A model generated the notes under the pieces. The model had not been told where the DNA came from. It did not search any database and saw only the letters and a list, made by a program, of their open reading frames with translations. From the NCBI GenBank assembly GCA_003973265.1, contig QNYZ01000089.1:1-46810 (forward strand): a stretch of 46,810 bases of DNA, given 5' to 3'. This DNA is from Deltaproteobacteria bacterium. GTDB taxonomy: Bacteria > Desulfobacterota > Desulfobacteria > Desulfobacterales > QNYZ01. Positions within the stretch are counted from its first letter, which is position 1; the number at the start of each line of letters is the position of its first letter. A program made the position numbers and the translations under genes. Shown here one piece after another: positions 8,687-16,815 of this stretch.

Positions 8687-8784
8687 GGAAGTGCGCAGCT
8701 CACTGGTGGGGCTCCCGGACTTCAAATCCGGTGTGGGGCGCTAAAACCGTCCCGGGTGGGTTCGATTCCCATGCACTTCCGCCA
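8687..8784 (+). tRNA. selC: tRNA-Sec (anticodon TCA)
   Basis: This is a selenocysteine tRNA of 98 bases with encoded CCA. The acceptor stem has 8 bp (GGAAGTGC 8687-8694 with GCACTTCC 8773-8780), discriminator G8781 and CCA 8782-8784. The anticodon loop CTTCAAA is closed by CCGGA/TCCGG, giving anticodon TCA at 8722-8724. The long variable arm and the extended acceptor are tRNA-Sec hallmarks. Its presence implies that the organism decodes UGA as selenocysteine, although selA, selB and selD are not in the window. Confidence 0.95.
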
Positions 8785-8834
8785 TTTTTTTGATCCGGTT
8801 TTTATTTGGCAAAATTCGATTAAAGAGGCCCATC

Positions 8835-9680
8835 ATGTTACAGAACAAAACGATCAGTTTCATCGGCGGGGGCAATATGGGTACCGCCCTCATGAGAGGC
8901 ATCATTCAATCCAAAGCTGCTCGTCCGGAAAATATCATCTGTACCGACATCAGGGAATCCCAACTGGAGCGGCTGCACAATGAACTGGGCGTAAAAACCA
9001 TGACGGATAATATTGCCGCCGTAAAGGCGGCGGACATTATTATTTATGCCGTCAAACCCCAGATTCTGCCGAAAGTTTTGGCGGAGACAGCCGAAGGACT
9101 GAACATGGACAAGCTGATCATCTCCATCGCCGCCGGTGTTTCCCTGACCGCCATCGAATCAAAACTCAACAAGCAGCTGCGCCTGATCCGTGTCATGCCC
9201 AATATCTGCGCCTCGGTGGGGATGAGCGCCTCGGCCATTGCTGCCGGCCGGCATATCCAGGCGGATGATATTAAACTGAGTAAGAAAATTCTGGATTCCG
9301 TGGGAGAAACCATCCTGATTGGGGAAAACGATCTCATGGACGCCATTACCGGACTCAGCGGCAGCGGGCCGGCGTACATTTTTCTAATTATCGATGCCAT
9401 GGCCGATGCCGGGGTCAAGGTGGGATTGTCCCGCCGGGACTCGCTGGCCCTGGCTGCCCAGACCGTTTCAGGTGCCGCCCAGATGATGCTCAAAACCGGC
9501 AAACATCCGGGACAGTTGAAAGATCAGGTCACCTCTCCGGGTGGCACGGCCATTGCCGGCCTGCATACCCTGGAAAAAGGCGGGCTGCGCACGACCATTA
9601 TTAATGCCGTCGAAGCCGCCACGAACCGCTCCCGGGAGCTCGGAAAAATCATTGAGGATAATTTCCGAAATTCAAAATGA
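8835..9680 (+). CDS. proC: Pyrroline-5-carboxylate reductase
   Basis: This enzyme catalyses the last step of proline synthesis, NAD(P)H-dependent reduction of 1-pyrroline-5-carboxylate to proline. The Rossmann motif FIGGGNMGTALMRG is at about residues 8-21. The C-terminal signature region contains GLSGSGPAYIF near 172 and SPGGTAIAGL near 236. The ATG at 8835 was chosen because TAAAGAGG lies just upstream and it places the Rossmann motif at the N-terminus. The product is 281 residues, standard for ProC. The gene begins 50 bases after tRNA-Sec with no clear terminator between them, so read-through from the tRNA promoter is possible. Confidence 0.95.
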   Translation: MLQNKTISFIGGGNMGTALMRGIIQSKAARPENIICTDIRESQLERLHNELGVKTMTDNIAAVKAADIIIYAVKPQILPKVLAETAEGLNMDKLIISIAAGVSLTAIESKLNKQLRLIRVMPNICASVGMSASAIAAGRHIQADDIKLSKKILDSVGETILIGENDLMDAITGLSGSGPAYIFLIIDAMADAGVKVGLSRRDSLALAAQTVSGAAQMMLKTGKHPGQLKDQVTSPGGTAIAGLHTLEKGGLRTTIINAVEAATNRSRELGKIIEDNFRNSK

Positions 9681-9729
9681 TCGTTGTCGAAAACAAGACG
9701 CACCCGGATATCTGCTTTTCCCGGGCTGA

Positions 9730-9755
9730 TCTTGATATTGGGTCTTGATATTGGG
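9730..9755 (+). repeat. 13-bp tandem duplication
   Basis: TCTTGATATTGGG occurs twice without a gap, at 9730-9742 and 9743-9755, between proC and tRNA-Leu. It is probably a slippage product. No function is evident. Confidence 0.85.
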
Positions 9756-9809
9756 ATTGTCCGGTTTTTGGCGGGATAACAATATGAACCTGTGCAGGGT
9801 GTTCTGATC

Positions 9810-9897
9810 TGGTGCCCGGGGCGAGAATTGAACTCGCACAGCCACAAGGACCGAGGGATTTTAAGTCCCTTGCGTCTACCTATTCCGCCACCCGGGC
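9810..9897 (-). tRNA. tRNA-Leu (anticodon TAA)
   Basis: Read on the minus strand, the acceptor stem pairs GCCCGGG with CCCGGGC, followed by discriminator A and an encoded CCA (complement of 9810-9812). The anticodon loop CTTAAAA gives anticodon TAA (complement of 9861-9863). The long variable arm marks a class II tRNA. The total length is 88 bases including CCA. The gene sits between proC and maf, opposite to both. Confidence 0.95.
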
Positions 9898-9935
9898 ATT
9901 GAAGAATATACCAGCGCACACCAAGCTGAGAGTGA

Positions 9936-9964
9936 CTTTTATCTATTCTATCTCTGACTGTCAA
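9936..9964 (-). promoter_or_regulatory. Possible promoter for tRNA-Leu
   Basis: On the minus strand a perfect TTGACA (complement of 9959-9964) is followed after 17 bp by TAAAAG (complement of 9936-9941), a weak -10 with 4 of 6 matches. The position, about 40 bases upstream of the tRNA, is reasonable. Confidence 0.4.
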
Positions 9965-10011
9965 GTCGAGATATTTTCTACGATCACTTAAACCCGCAGA
10001 ATCAATTGGTC

Positions 10012-10644
10012 ATGCAAAAAAAGACATTTATCCTGGCTTCCGAATCCCCCCGGCGCCGGCAACTGCTGGCCCGCGCCGGGTTCAATTTTTCGATAGTACC
10101 GAGCCAAATCACCGAATCGGATATCGCCCATGGTTCGCCGGAAGAAACGGCCTGTCTGCTGGCCCAGGCCAAAGCGGAAGCGGTGGCCATCGATTACCCG
10201 GACGACTGGGTGCTGGGCGCGGACACGATCGTTGCCGTCTCCGACCAGATCCTGGGAAAACCCGCTTCAGCCCAGGATGCCCGCCGCATGCTAAATCAAT
10301 TAAGCGGGCAATCCCACCGGGTCATTTCCGGGTATGCAATCTTGCATCACGGCCGAAAGTATCTTTTTTCCGAAGCGGTTGGCACCACCGTTCAATTCAA
10401 AACCTTGACCCCGGATGAAATCGGATGGTACCTTGCCACCAACGAACCGTTTGACAAAGCCGGGGCTTATGCCATTCAGGGAAAAGGGGCATGGATGATC
10501 CGCCGGATCAACGGGTCTTATACGAACGTGGTCGGCTTACCGATGTGCGAGGTGGTTCATTCCCTGGCCAGAGTGGGGCTGGCCGGTCACCTCTTCGGCC
10601 AAACGTCCGGCATACACACGCGACGTGACAGGGTATTCAAATGA
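10012..10644 (+). CDS. maf: Maf family nucleoside triphosphate pyrophosphatase
   Basis: Maf proteins hydrolyse non-canonical or modified nucleoside triphosphates, mainly dTTP/UTP analogues, to the monophosphate and pyrophosphate. The N-terminal substrate-binding signature LASESPRRRQLL and the conserved ADTIVAV segment near residue 71 are present. The 210-residue length is slightly above the usual 190-200. The ATG at 10012 is preferred; an in-frame TTG lies two codons upstream, and neither has a strong Shine-Dalgarno. The stop overlaps the next start by 4 bases (ATGA), which indicates translational coupling with the yggS homologue. Confidence 0.92.
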   Translation: MQKKTFILASESPRRRQLLARAGFNFSIVPSQITESDIAHGSPEETACLLAQAKAEAVAIDYPDDWVLGADTIVAVSDQILGKPASAQDARRMLNQLSGQSHRVISGYAILHHGRKYLFSEAVGTTVQFKTLTPDEIGWYLATNEPFDKAGAYAIQGKGAWMIRRINGSYTNVVGLPMCEVVHSLARVGLAGHLFGQTSGIHTRRDRVFK

Positions 10645-11345
10645 ATGTCTCAACGAACACATATCAGCGGCCACTTACCAGGGTCATTCAACGCATCGGA
10701 GATGCTGCCGGAAAAGCCGGCCGTGACCCATCGGATATACGGCTGGTGGCGGTCAGCAAAACCGTCGCGGCCGACCGTTTGCGCCAGGCCGTTCTTGCCG
10801 GGGTTGAGACGGTCGGTGAAAACTACATCCAGGAAGCCCGAAACAAGTTTTCCGAACTGGGCGACCTGCCCGTGCAATGGCATTTCATCGGCCACCTCCA
10901 ACGCAACAAGGCCAAATATGCCGTTCGGATATTCGATCTGATCCACTCGGTCGATTCGGTCCGGCTGGCAGATGAAATCAACCACCAGGCGGAACGGATA
11001 AACAAAACCCAGCCGATTCTCGTCCAGGTCAACCTCGCCGGTGAGCCGACCAAGTCGGGGGTTGCACCGGAAGCGGTTGAACAACTGGTTCGGCATATCG
11101 GCACGCTTCCCTGTTTATCCCTGCAGGGCCTGATGACCATGCCGCCATTTTTCAATGCCCCGGAGAAAGTCCGGCCATATTTCAAACAATTACGGTTGCT
11201 GCGCGATCGGATGCGGAAATTAGACATTCCGAATATAGACATGAACGAATTGTCCATGGGAATGACCGGTGATTTTGAGACCGCCGTGGAAGAAGGTGCC
11301 ACGCTGGTACGGATTGGTACGGCAATTTTTGGAGCACGGAAATGA
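10641..11345 (+). CDS. YggS/PROSC family PLP-binding protein
   Basis: This is a pyridoxal-phosphate-binding protein involved in PLP homeostasis; homologues are E. coli YggS and human PLPBP. The PLP-linked lysine lies in VAVSKTV near residue 40. The family segment GENYIQEA, the WHFIGHLQRNKAK region and the C-terminal MGMTGDFETAVEEGATLVRIGTAIFG phosphate-binding region are all visible. The 234-residue length is typical. Both ends overlap neighbouring genes by 4 bases, so maf, this gene and queH are probably translated as a coupled unit. Confidence 0.94.
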   Translation: MNVSTNTYQRPLTRVIQRIGDAAGKAGRDPSDIRLVAVSKTVAADRLRQAVLAGVETVGENYIQEARNKFSELGDLPVQWHFIGHLQRNKAKYAVRIFDLIHSVDSVRLADEINHQAERINKTQPILVQVNLAGEPTKSGVAPEAVEQLVRHIGTLPCLSLQGLMTMPPFFNAPEKVRPYFKQLRLLRDRMRKLDIPNIDMNELSMGMTGDFETAVEEGATLVRIGTAIFGARK

Positions 11346-11902
11346 AAAAGATCTTGTTGCATACCTGTTGCGGCCCCTGCGCCATCTACCCGGTCGAGAC
11401 GCTGCGGAAAGAAGGCCATACCGTCATGGGGTATTTTTACCGTCATAACATCCACCCCTATTCCGAATGCCGCCGCAGGGAAGCGGCTCTGACCGATTTT
11501 GCCAATGATATCGATCTCAAAATTATCTATTCAGAAGGGTATCAACTCGAGGAATTTTTACAAAAAATCGTTTTCCGGGAAGCCGACCGGTGCGCGATCT
11601 GTTACCATGAGCGGTTGCGGGCCACCGCCATGATCGCCAAACGGGGAAAATTCGACGGATTCAGCTCCACCCTCCTCTACAGCAAGTTCCAGAACCACGA
11701 CCGGATTCGATCGATCGGTGAGTCACTGGGAAAATCCATCGGGGTGCCATTTATCTATCGGGACTTTCGTGAGGGCTGGTCGGAAGGAATCAAGAGTTCC
11801 AAAGACCGGGGTATGTATCGCCAACAGTACTGCGGCTGCATTTACAGCGAAAAAGACCGGTACTACCACCCTTCCCGCGCCGCATCCGATTCTTCCAGCT
11901 GA
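11342..11902 (+). CDS. queH: Epoxyqueuosine reductase QueH
   Basis: This enzyme reduces epoxyqueuosine to queuosine in tRNA wobble position 34, replacing the cobalamin-dependent QueG. The N-terminal CCGPC motif follows a short basic start, and a DRCAICY Cys pair lies near residue 84. A C-terminal YCGCIYS motif supplies the second cysteine group. These cysteines bind the iron-sulfur cluster and neighbouring metal in this family. The 186-residue length is normal. The ATG overlaps the preceding stop (ATGA). Confidence 0.92.
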   Translation: MKKILLHTCCGPCAIYPVETLRKEGHTVMGYFYRHNIHPYSECRRREAALTDFANDIDLKIIYSEGYQLEEFLQKIVFREADRCAICYHERLRATAMIAKRGKFDGFSSTLLYSKFQNHDRIRSIGESLGKSIGVPFIYRDFREGWSEGIKSSKDRGMYRQQYCGCIYSEKDRYYHPSRAASDSSS

Positions 11903-11906
11903 TCCT

Positions 11907-13748
11907 ATGTTTGGTAATTTCATATTCTTCATCGTCGCCCTGATCCTTTATACCACTTATCAACCTCTGGAAACGCCCCGTTTTCCACCGGGCACCACCT
12001 TTTTCCTCTTTGCCCTGCTGACGTTCGGATACCTGGTGTCTGTACGGCAATACTTTGGAAAAATCACCACCGCTCTGCGCGCCGGCGTCCCGCATCACGA
12101 TCTGGTCCATCGGTTTGATACCGGCATCCGGCGCTATTCCATTCTGGCTTTGATTGTTTTCGCCATCGACCTGTACGGCCTCGACCTGGTTGAATACCTG
12201 AACCCTTTCCATCTCTTTCAAATTTTACCGACATTGGAGGCCTTACTCTTTCTGGCCCTCTTTATCGCTTACCTGGCCATTGTCTGGTACGAAGCGTATC
12301 CCCCCCAGCGCGGTTTATTTGGCGGCCCCATGACGCGCAGGGCCTATATTATCGGACAGATTTCCTTTAACCTGCCGATCTTACTCCCCTGGCTCGCCCT
12401 TTCCACGTGTATGGATCTGATCGGTCTGATGCCGTTCGAGGCCCCCAAACGGCTTCTTTCCACAGCCTGGGGACAGGCGATATTCTTTCTGGGATTCCTG
12501 TTTCTGGCGGCCGTCGTTGCACCGGCGATTATCCGGATCTTCTGGCGATGCCACCCCTTACCCGACAGCCCGGACCGCCGGCGAATTGAAGCCCTGTCCC
12601 GACGGGCCGGCGTCAAGTTCGCCGCGATTCTCCAGTGGCCCCTTTTTGGCGGACGCATGTTAACCGCCGGCGTGATGGGACTGGTAAGCCGGTTCCGGTA
12701 CCTTCTGGTCACCGACGCCCTGATCCAATTGCTCACACCCGATGAGGTTGACAGTGTCATCGCCCACGAGCTGGGCCATGTGAAGAAAAAGCACCTCCTT
12801 TATTACCTGTTTTTCCTCGGTGGATATATGCTGATTTCTTTTTCCATCCTCGACCTGATCATTTATTTCATCGTCTACTCCCAACCGGTGACGGTTATTA
12901 TGGAAACCATCGGACAGGACCGTGCCGGTACCACGGCCATTTTCTCTACGCTGGTGACCATAGCCCTGTTTGTCCTCTATTTCCGGTATATTTTCGGATT
13001 TTTTATGCGCAATTTTGAACGCCAGGCGGACACCTATGTGTATACGCTCTTCACCTCGGCCCTACCGCTGATCTCCACCCTGAAGAAAATTGCATTTACC
13101 AGCGGCCAGACGGCAGATAGACCCAACTGGCATCATTTCAGTATCAGTGAGCGGATCGCCTATCTTGAAAAATGTGAAACCGATCGGCGCTGGATTCGCC
13201 GTCAGGACCGAAAAATAAAAAAGGGAATAACCATTTTTACAGCCGCCATGGTGATGGTGGGGGGGATCGGATATCAAACTAACTTCGGTAAGCTGGGCCA
13301 GCGCCTGAATGATCGTTTTTATGAATCGGTTCTTAAAAAAGAAATCGCCAGGAACCCGGATCACCCTGATCTTTACCGCGCCCTGGGCGATATCTATTAT
13401 CACAAAAAGAAATATTCTCAGGCCATTGATTATTATATCCAGACCCTTGACATGTCGCCTGACGACGCTGAGGCGCTTAATAACCTGGCATGGTTGTATG
13501 CAACCTGTGAAGACGAATCTTTCAGATCTCCCGGCCTGGCCTTGAATCTATCCAAAAAGGCCGCATCCATCTCCCCTAAGGCCCATATTATGGATACGCT
13601 GGCAGAGAGTTATTATATCAATGGACAACTGGAGATGGCTGTTCAATCGGCACGATCGGCGCTGGAAGCGGCCCGTGAAAACCGATCATATTTTTCGGGT
13701 CAGTTAAAAAAATTTCGAGAGGCGGTGGCCAGGAAAAACGGCCTGTAG
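11907..13748 (+). CDS. M48-family membrane metalloprotease with C-terminal TPRs
   Basis: This is a zinc metallopeptidase of the Ste24/HtpX type. About seven or eight hydrophobic segments precede and flank the catalytic motif HELGH (residues 287-291); the third zinc ligand is probably E371 in FERQAD. The last 110 residues form two to three TPR-like repeats (starting near NPDHPDLYRALGDIYY), an unusual extension for membrane M48 enzymes and more reminiscent of periplasmic BepA. The ATG at 11907 was chosen because it begins at the first membrane segment and follows queH by 4 bases; a longer in-frame reading overlaps queH and is unlikely. The likely role is membrane protein quality control. Confidence 0.85.
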   Translation: MFGNFIFFIVALILYTTYQPLETPRFPPGTTFFLFALLTFGYLVSVRQYFGKITTALRAGVPHHDLVHRFDTGIRRYSILALIVFAIDLYGLDLVEYLNPFHLFQILPTLEALLFLALFIAYLAIVWYEAYPPQRGLFGGPMTRRAYIIGQISFNLPILLPWLALSTCMDLIGLMPFEAPKRLLSTAWGQAIFFLGFLFLAAVVAPAIIRIFWRCHPLPDSPDRRRIEALSRRAGVKFAAILQWPLFGGRMLTAGVMGLVSRFRYLLVTDALIQLLTPDEVDSVIAHELGHVKKKHLLYYLFFLGGYMLISFSILDLIIYFIVYSQPVTVIMETIGQDRAGTTAIFSTLVTIALFVLYFRYIFGFFMRNFERQADTYVYTLFTSALPLISTLKKIAFTSGQTADRPNWHHFSISERIAYLEKCETDRRWIRRQDRKIKKGITIFTAAMVMVGGIGYQTNFGKLGQRLNDRFYESVLKKEIARNPDHPDLYRALGDIYYHKKKYSQAIDYYIQTLDMSPDDAEALNNLAWLYATCEDESFRSPGLALNLSKKAASISPKAHIMDTLAESYYINGQLEMAVQSARSALEAARENRSYFSGQLKKFREAVARKNGL

Positions 13749-13790
13749 CTATTGCAGGGAAAAACATTCAAGACATTGAACCATTTCATA

Positions 13791-16103
13791 CTACCCGATC
13801 GTCACCTTCCGTATCTGGATAAGGTCGGTACGTCCCTGAAAAATCTTCTCGATTCCATCCTGTTTCAACGTCGACATGCCTTCTTTCATGGCCGTCTGTC
13901 GAAGCTCTTCAACCCGCGCACCGGTCTGGATTAACCGTTTAATTTCATCCGTCCCCATCAATAATTCGTGAATAGCCATACGACCCCGATACCCGGTATT
14001 ATTACATTGATCGCACCCATCCGCTTTATACAGAGTCAGGTCATCCGAATAGGCAATATTTACATTTTTTTCAAAATCTTCCGCGCCGTATATTCTGACC
14101 AGTTCATCATATTCCTTTTGTTCCGGATGGTAGTCTTTTTTGCAATCCGGGCACAATGTCCGCACCAGCCGCTGGGCCATGATACATAAAATGGCGTCAG
14201 CAAAGTTAAAAGGATCCATCCCCATATCAAGCAGGCGGGTAATACTTTCCGGCGCGCTGTTGGTATGCAGGGTTGACAGTACCAGATGACCGGTTAAGGA
14301 GGCTTCGATGCCGATCTGCGTGGTTTCCTTATCCCGCATTTCGCCCACCATGATCACATCCGGATCGGCACGCAAAAAGGACCGCATGGCCGTGGCAAAA
14401 TCAAAGCCGATTTTGGGCTTCACCTGCACCTGGCGAAGTCCTCTCTGGGTGATTTCCACCGGATCCTCAGCCGTCCATATTTTTCTTTCAGGCTTGTTTA
14501 TGTAACCCAGCGCTGAATGAAGGGTAGTGGTTTTACCGGACCCGGTCGGACCGCAGACAAAAATGATTCCATAGGGGGTACTGATGGCTTTTATGAAATT
14601 TTCATAATTTGGTTTTGAAAAGCCGATTTTATCCAATGGAATGGGATCCCCGGCAGCTAGGATACGCAACACCACATCTTCCAGGCCGCCCTGGGTGGGT
14701 ACCGTCGCCACCCGGAGCTCGATATTTCGCCCCCCGTATTTTTTAAATTTTATTTTGCCATCCTGGGGAATACGTCGTTCGGCAATATCCAGATCCGACA
14801 TGATTTTGATTCGCGATACCACCGCATTCCGATAATGATAGGGAATCGTCTGGTAGACATAACATTCACCATCCACCCGGAACCGGACCTCGGTATTCAG
14901 CTTGCCGGGATAGGGCTCGAAATGGATATCCGAAGCCCCCCGCGTATCGGCATCGATAATGATTTTGTTAACCAGCTGTACCACGGCGCTGTCTTCTTCG
15001 CCAACCGCTGCTTCGGCCTCCTCGATCTCTTCGGCCTCATCACTCAGTTGAGAAATAATCTCATCAATCCCCGCCAGTTCCTGTTCACTTCGGGTAAAGA
15101 GGTTGATGATTTCATTGATATCGCTGCGCAACGCCACTTGAAAATCGATCTTCATCCCCTTAAACAGGGTCTGAATGACATCAATTCTCTGAAGATCATG
15201 GGGGTCGTCAATGGCGATAATCACCTTATTGGTATCCGCCTCGCGCCGCAGTGGAACCCAGAAATTGTTCCGCATAAAAGGGATCTTGAGGCCGGCAAGC
15301 AATTCTCCGGGGATGGCCATATTGGCGTTGTATTCAATAAACGGAACCCCGTAAAACCGGCTCAGGGATTCGCCCACCTCTTTTTTGGGAATCTTAAATG
15401 AGGTGACCAGTAGATCTGCATCAGATTCTCCCCGGCTGCGGGCCGCAGTAATAGCTTTTTTGAGATCTTTTCGATTTATCAGATTGTTTTTAATCAGGTA
15501 TCCAAATTTACTCGATTGCTCAAAGGCTTTCTGATACTGGTTGAACAGCGCAATTCCCAGAATTTTTGCCAGGTCCCGTATCCGCTTTTCATCCCTTTGA
15601 GAAAATGAATCGCCATTGACACGATTCACAATTTCAATGGCACCCAGAACCAGTGCACGATAGACGATGGGGGCGGCCAGGACCTGTTTTCCCTCGTTTT
15701 CAAGCTGCCTGTGCGAAGATGGCTCAGCGTCGAGGACCGCACCCGCTTTTTTTAAAAGCTTTTCATCCGCCACATCTTCGATATTGACCAGTTTTTGTTC
15801 TAAAACGACCACCCCGGGCAGATAATTTTTACCAATCGGTAACCGGGCGATCTCAACACGTCTTCCATGCCGGTTCCTGGTCAGCAGTTCCCTTGTTTTT
15901 CCATCAATCGTATAGATAAAGGTTCGCTCGGCATCAAATAATCCGGCAATTTCAACATTCAGGCTGAAAAGAATGTCGTCCAGATTCCTGGCGGCATAAA
16001 TCTTGTTTCCGATATCCTGAAATATTGCCTGGTATTCCTGTTCAGTCCGGCCGGATTCCATGGGTGCGAGAGGATTTTCTTCTTTTGGTATTACCATGGC
16101 CAT
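13791..16103 (-). CDS. GAF-domain PilB/GspE-family secretion ATPase
   Basis: This is a hexameric ATPase of the type IV pilus or type II secretion assembly class. An N-terminal GAF-like domain covers about residues 25-190. A MshEN/T2SSE_N domain follows at about 205-335. The ATPase core has Walker A GPTGSGKTT at 518-526, a Walker B-like DPDVIMVGEMRD and the HTNSA His box. A tetracysteine zinc site is formed by CPDC and CDQC near 665 and 705. The 770-residue length reflects the GAF extension. No other pilus or secretion genes are nearby, so the partner machine is unknown. The gene converges on the M48 protease gene. Confidence 0.88.
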   Translation of the reverse strand: MAMVIPKEENPLAPMESGRTEQEYQAIFQDIGNKIYAARNLDDILFSLNVEIAGLFDAERTFIYTIDGKTRELLTRNRHGRRVEIARLPIGKNYLPGVVVLEQKLVNIEDVADEKLLKKAGAVLDAEPSSHRQLENEGKQVLAAPIVYRALVLGAIEIVNRVNGDSFSQRDEKRIRDLAKILGIALFNQYQKAFEQSSKFGYLIKNNLINRKDLKKAITAARSRGESDADLLVTSFKIPKKEVGESLSRFYGVPFIEYNANMAIPGELLAGLKIPFMRNNFWVPLRREADTNKVIIAIDDPHDLQRIDVIQTLFKGMKIDFQVALRSDINEIINLFTRSEQELAGIDEIISQLSDEAEEIEEAEAAVGEEDSAVVQLVNKIIIDADTRGASDIHFEPYPGKLNTEVRFRVDGECYVYQTIPYHYRNAVVSRIKIMSDLDIAERRIPQDGKIKFKKYGGRNIELRVATVPTQGGLEDVVLRILAAGDPIPLDKIGFSKPNYENFIKAISTPYGIIFVCGPTGSGKTTTLHSALGYINKPERKIWTAEDPVEITQRGLRQVQVKPKIGFDFATAMRSFLRADPDVIMVGEMRDKETTQIGIEASLTGHLVLSTLHTNSAPESITRLLDMGMDPFNFADAILCIMAQRLVRTLCPDCKKDYHPEQKEYDELVRIYGAEDFEKNVNIAYSDDLTLYKADGCDQCNNTGYRGRMAIHELLMGTDEIKRLIQTGARVEELRQTAMKEGMSTLKQDGIEKIFQGRTDLIQIRKVTIG

Positions 16104-16203
16104 AGGTTACCCGAATAATATCTGATTTTAAATTCCATTAAAATATTTCTAATTACAATGGTAATTGCTATCCAAAATAAATGGTAAACCCCCCAGGTCG
16201 CTC

Positions 16204-16479
16204 TCAGGGTCGTTTTGAGGTATCTTGCTTCATCATTTTAATATTATATATTATTTTCTTAATTCCCCCACCGATCAGCATGAGACCGATAAAACAAAAA
16301 CTAAAATACGCAAAATAGATGCCGTTACCTGAAAACTGCTTAATTGTCTGGATTTTTCGAATAACTTCAGGAATCCGATAAATGACACCTAAGCCGGCCA
16401 GAATGAGTATTCCGCCCCAGATCAGCTGCAAATTCATACCTCTGGTCGTTTTTATATCGTCTGTATCTGATGAAATCAA
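16204..16479 (-). CDS. Small two-helix membrane protein, unknown
   Basis: I do not recognise this family. The 91-residue product has two predicted membrane helices, at about residues 19-35 and 52-74, with lysine-rich flanks and a charged C-terminus. The TTG start at 16479 has an AGGA Shine-Dalgarno about 5 bases upstream. An internal ATG at 16437 would remove 14 residues, but its AGAGG is too close. The gene lies about 100 bases upstream of the PilB-like ATPase on the same strand. Confidence 0.55.
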   Translation of the reverse strand: MISSDTDDIKTTRGMNLQLIWGGILILAGLGVIYRIPEVIRKIQTIKQFSGNGIYFAYFSFCFIGLMLIGGGIKKIIYNIKMMKQDTSKRP

Positions 16480-16815
16480 CGCTATCCTGTCAGATGGCTG
16501 AAATATCCCTGCCGGATGGCTGTAAAACTGATGGCCCCGGCCAGTTCAAGGTATCCTTTCAAGAAAAACATATGGGTAAGTGATAAAAATGTCAACCCGG
16601 CTCCTTGCGCAGCAGTAAATCTCGGTGAACCAAACCAGGGGGATTCAATAGCCATCATTTTGGTAAACGGCAGTTAAATAGGACAATTAACCCGTCAAAT
16701 CGGTTTCAACAATAAAAATCAAGGTGCAACAGAGAAGCCTTTTCAGGACGAGTTAAAAATTTGACTTTACTTCACAGTTGGAATAGAAATCTCAGGCAAT
16801 GCACCATCACCGCCA
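16480..16815. other. 336-bp intergenic region, divergent genes
   Basis: No RNA gene or convincing ORF is seen here. A short direct repeat, GATGGCTG, occurs twice near 16494-16525. A possible promoter for the downstream 550-residue gene is listed separately. Confidence 0.5.
16761..16789 (+). promoter_or_regulatory. Possible sigma-70 promoter for the 550-aa gene
   Basis: TTGACT (16761-16766, 5 of 6 to the -35 consensus) is followed after 17 bp by TAGAAA (16784-16789, 4 of 6 to the -10). Transcription would begin about 20 bases before the first ATG at 16816. Moderate match only. Confidence 0.4.

Noticed and set aside
9810..9897. tRNA-Leu as an integration site of a mobile element
   Set aside because: No integrase gene and no duplicate of the tRNA 3' end was seen nearby.
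11718..11906. N-terminal extension of the M48 protease
   Set aside because: The extra 63 codons overlap queH in another frame, and the protein starts naturally at the membrane segment beginning at 11907.
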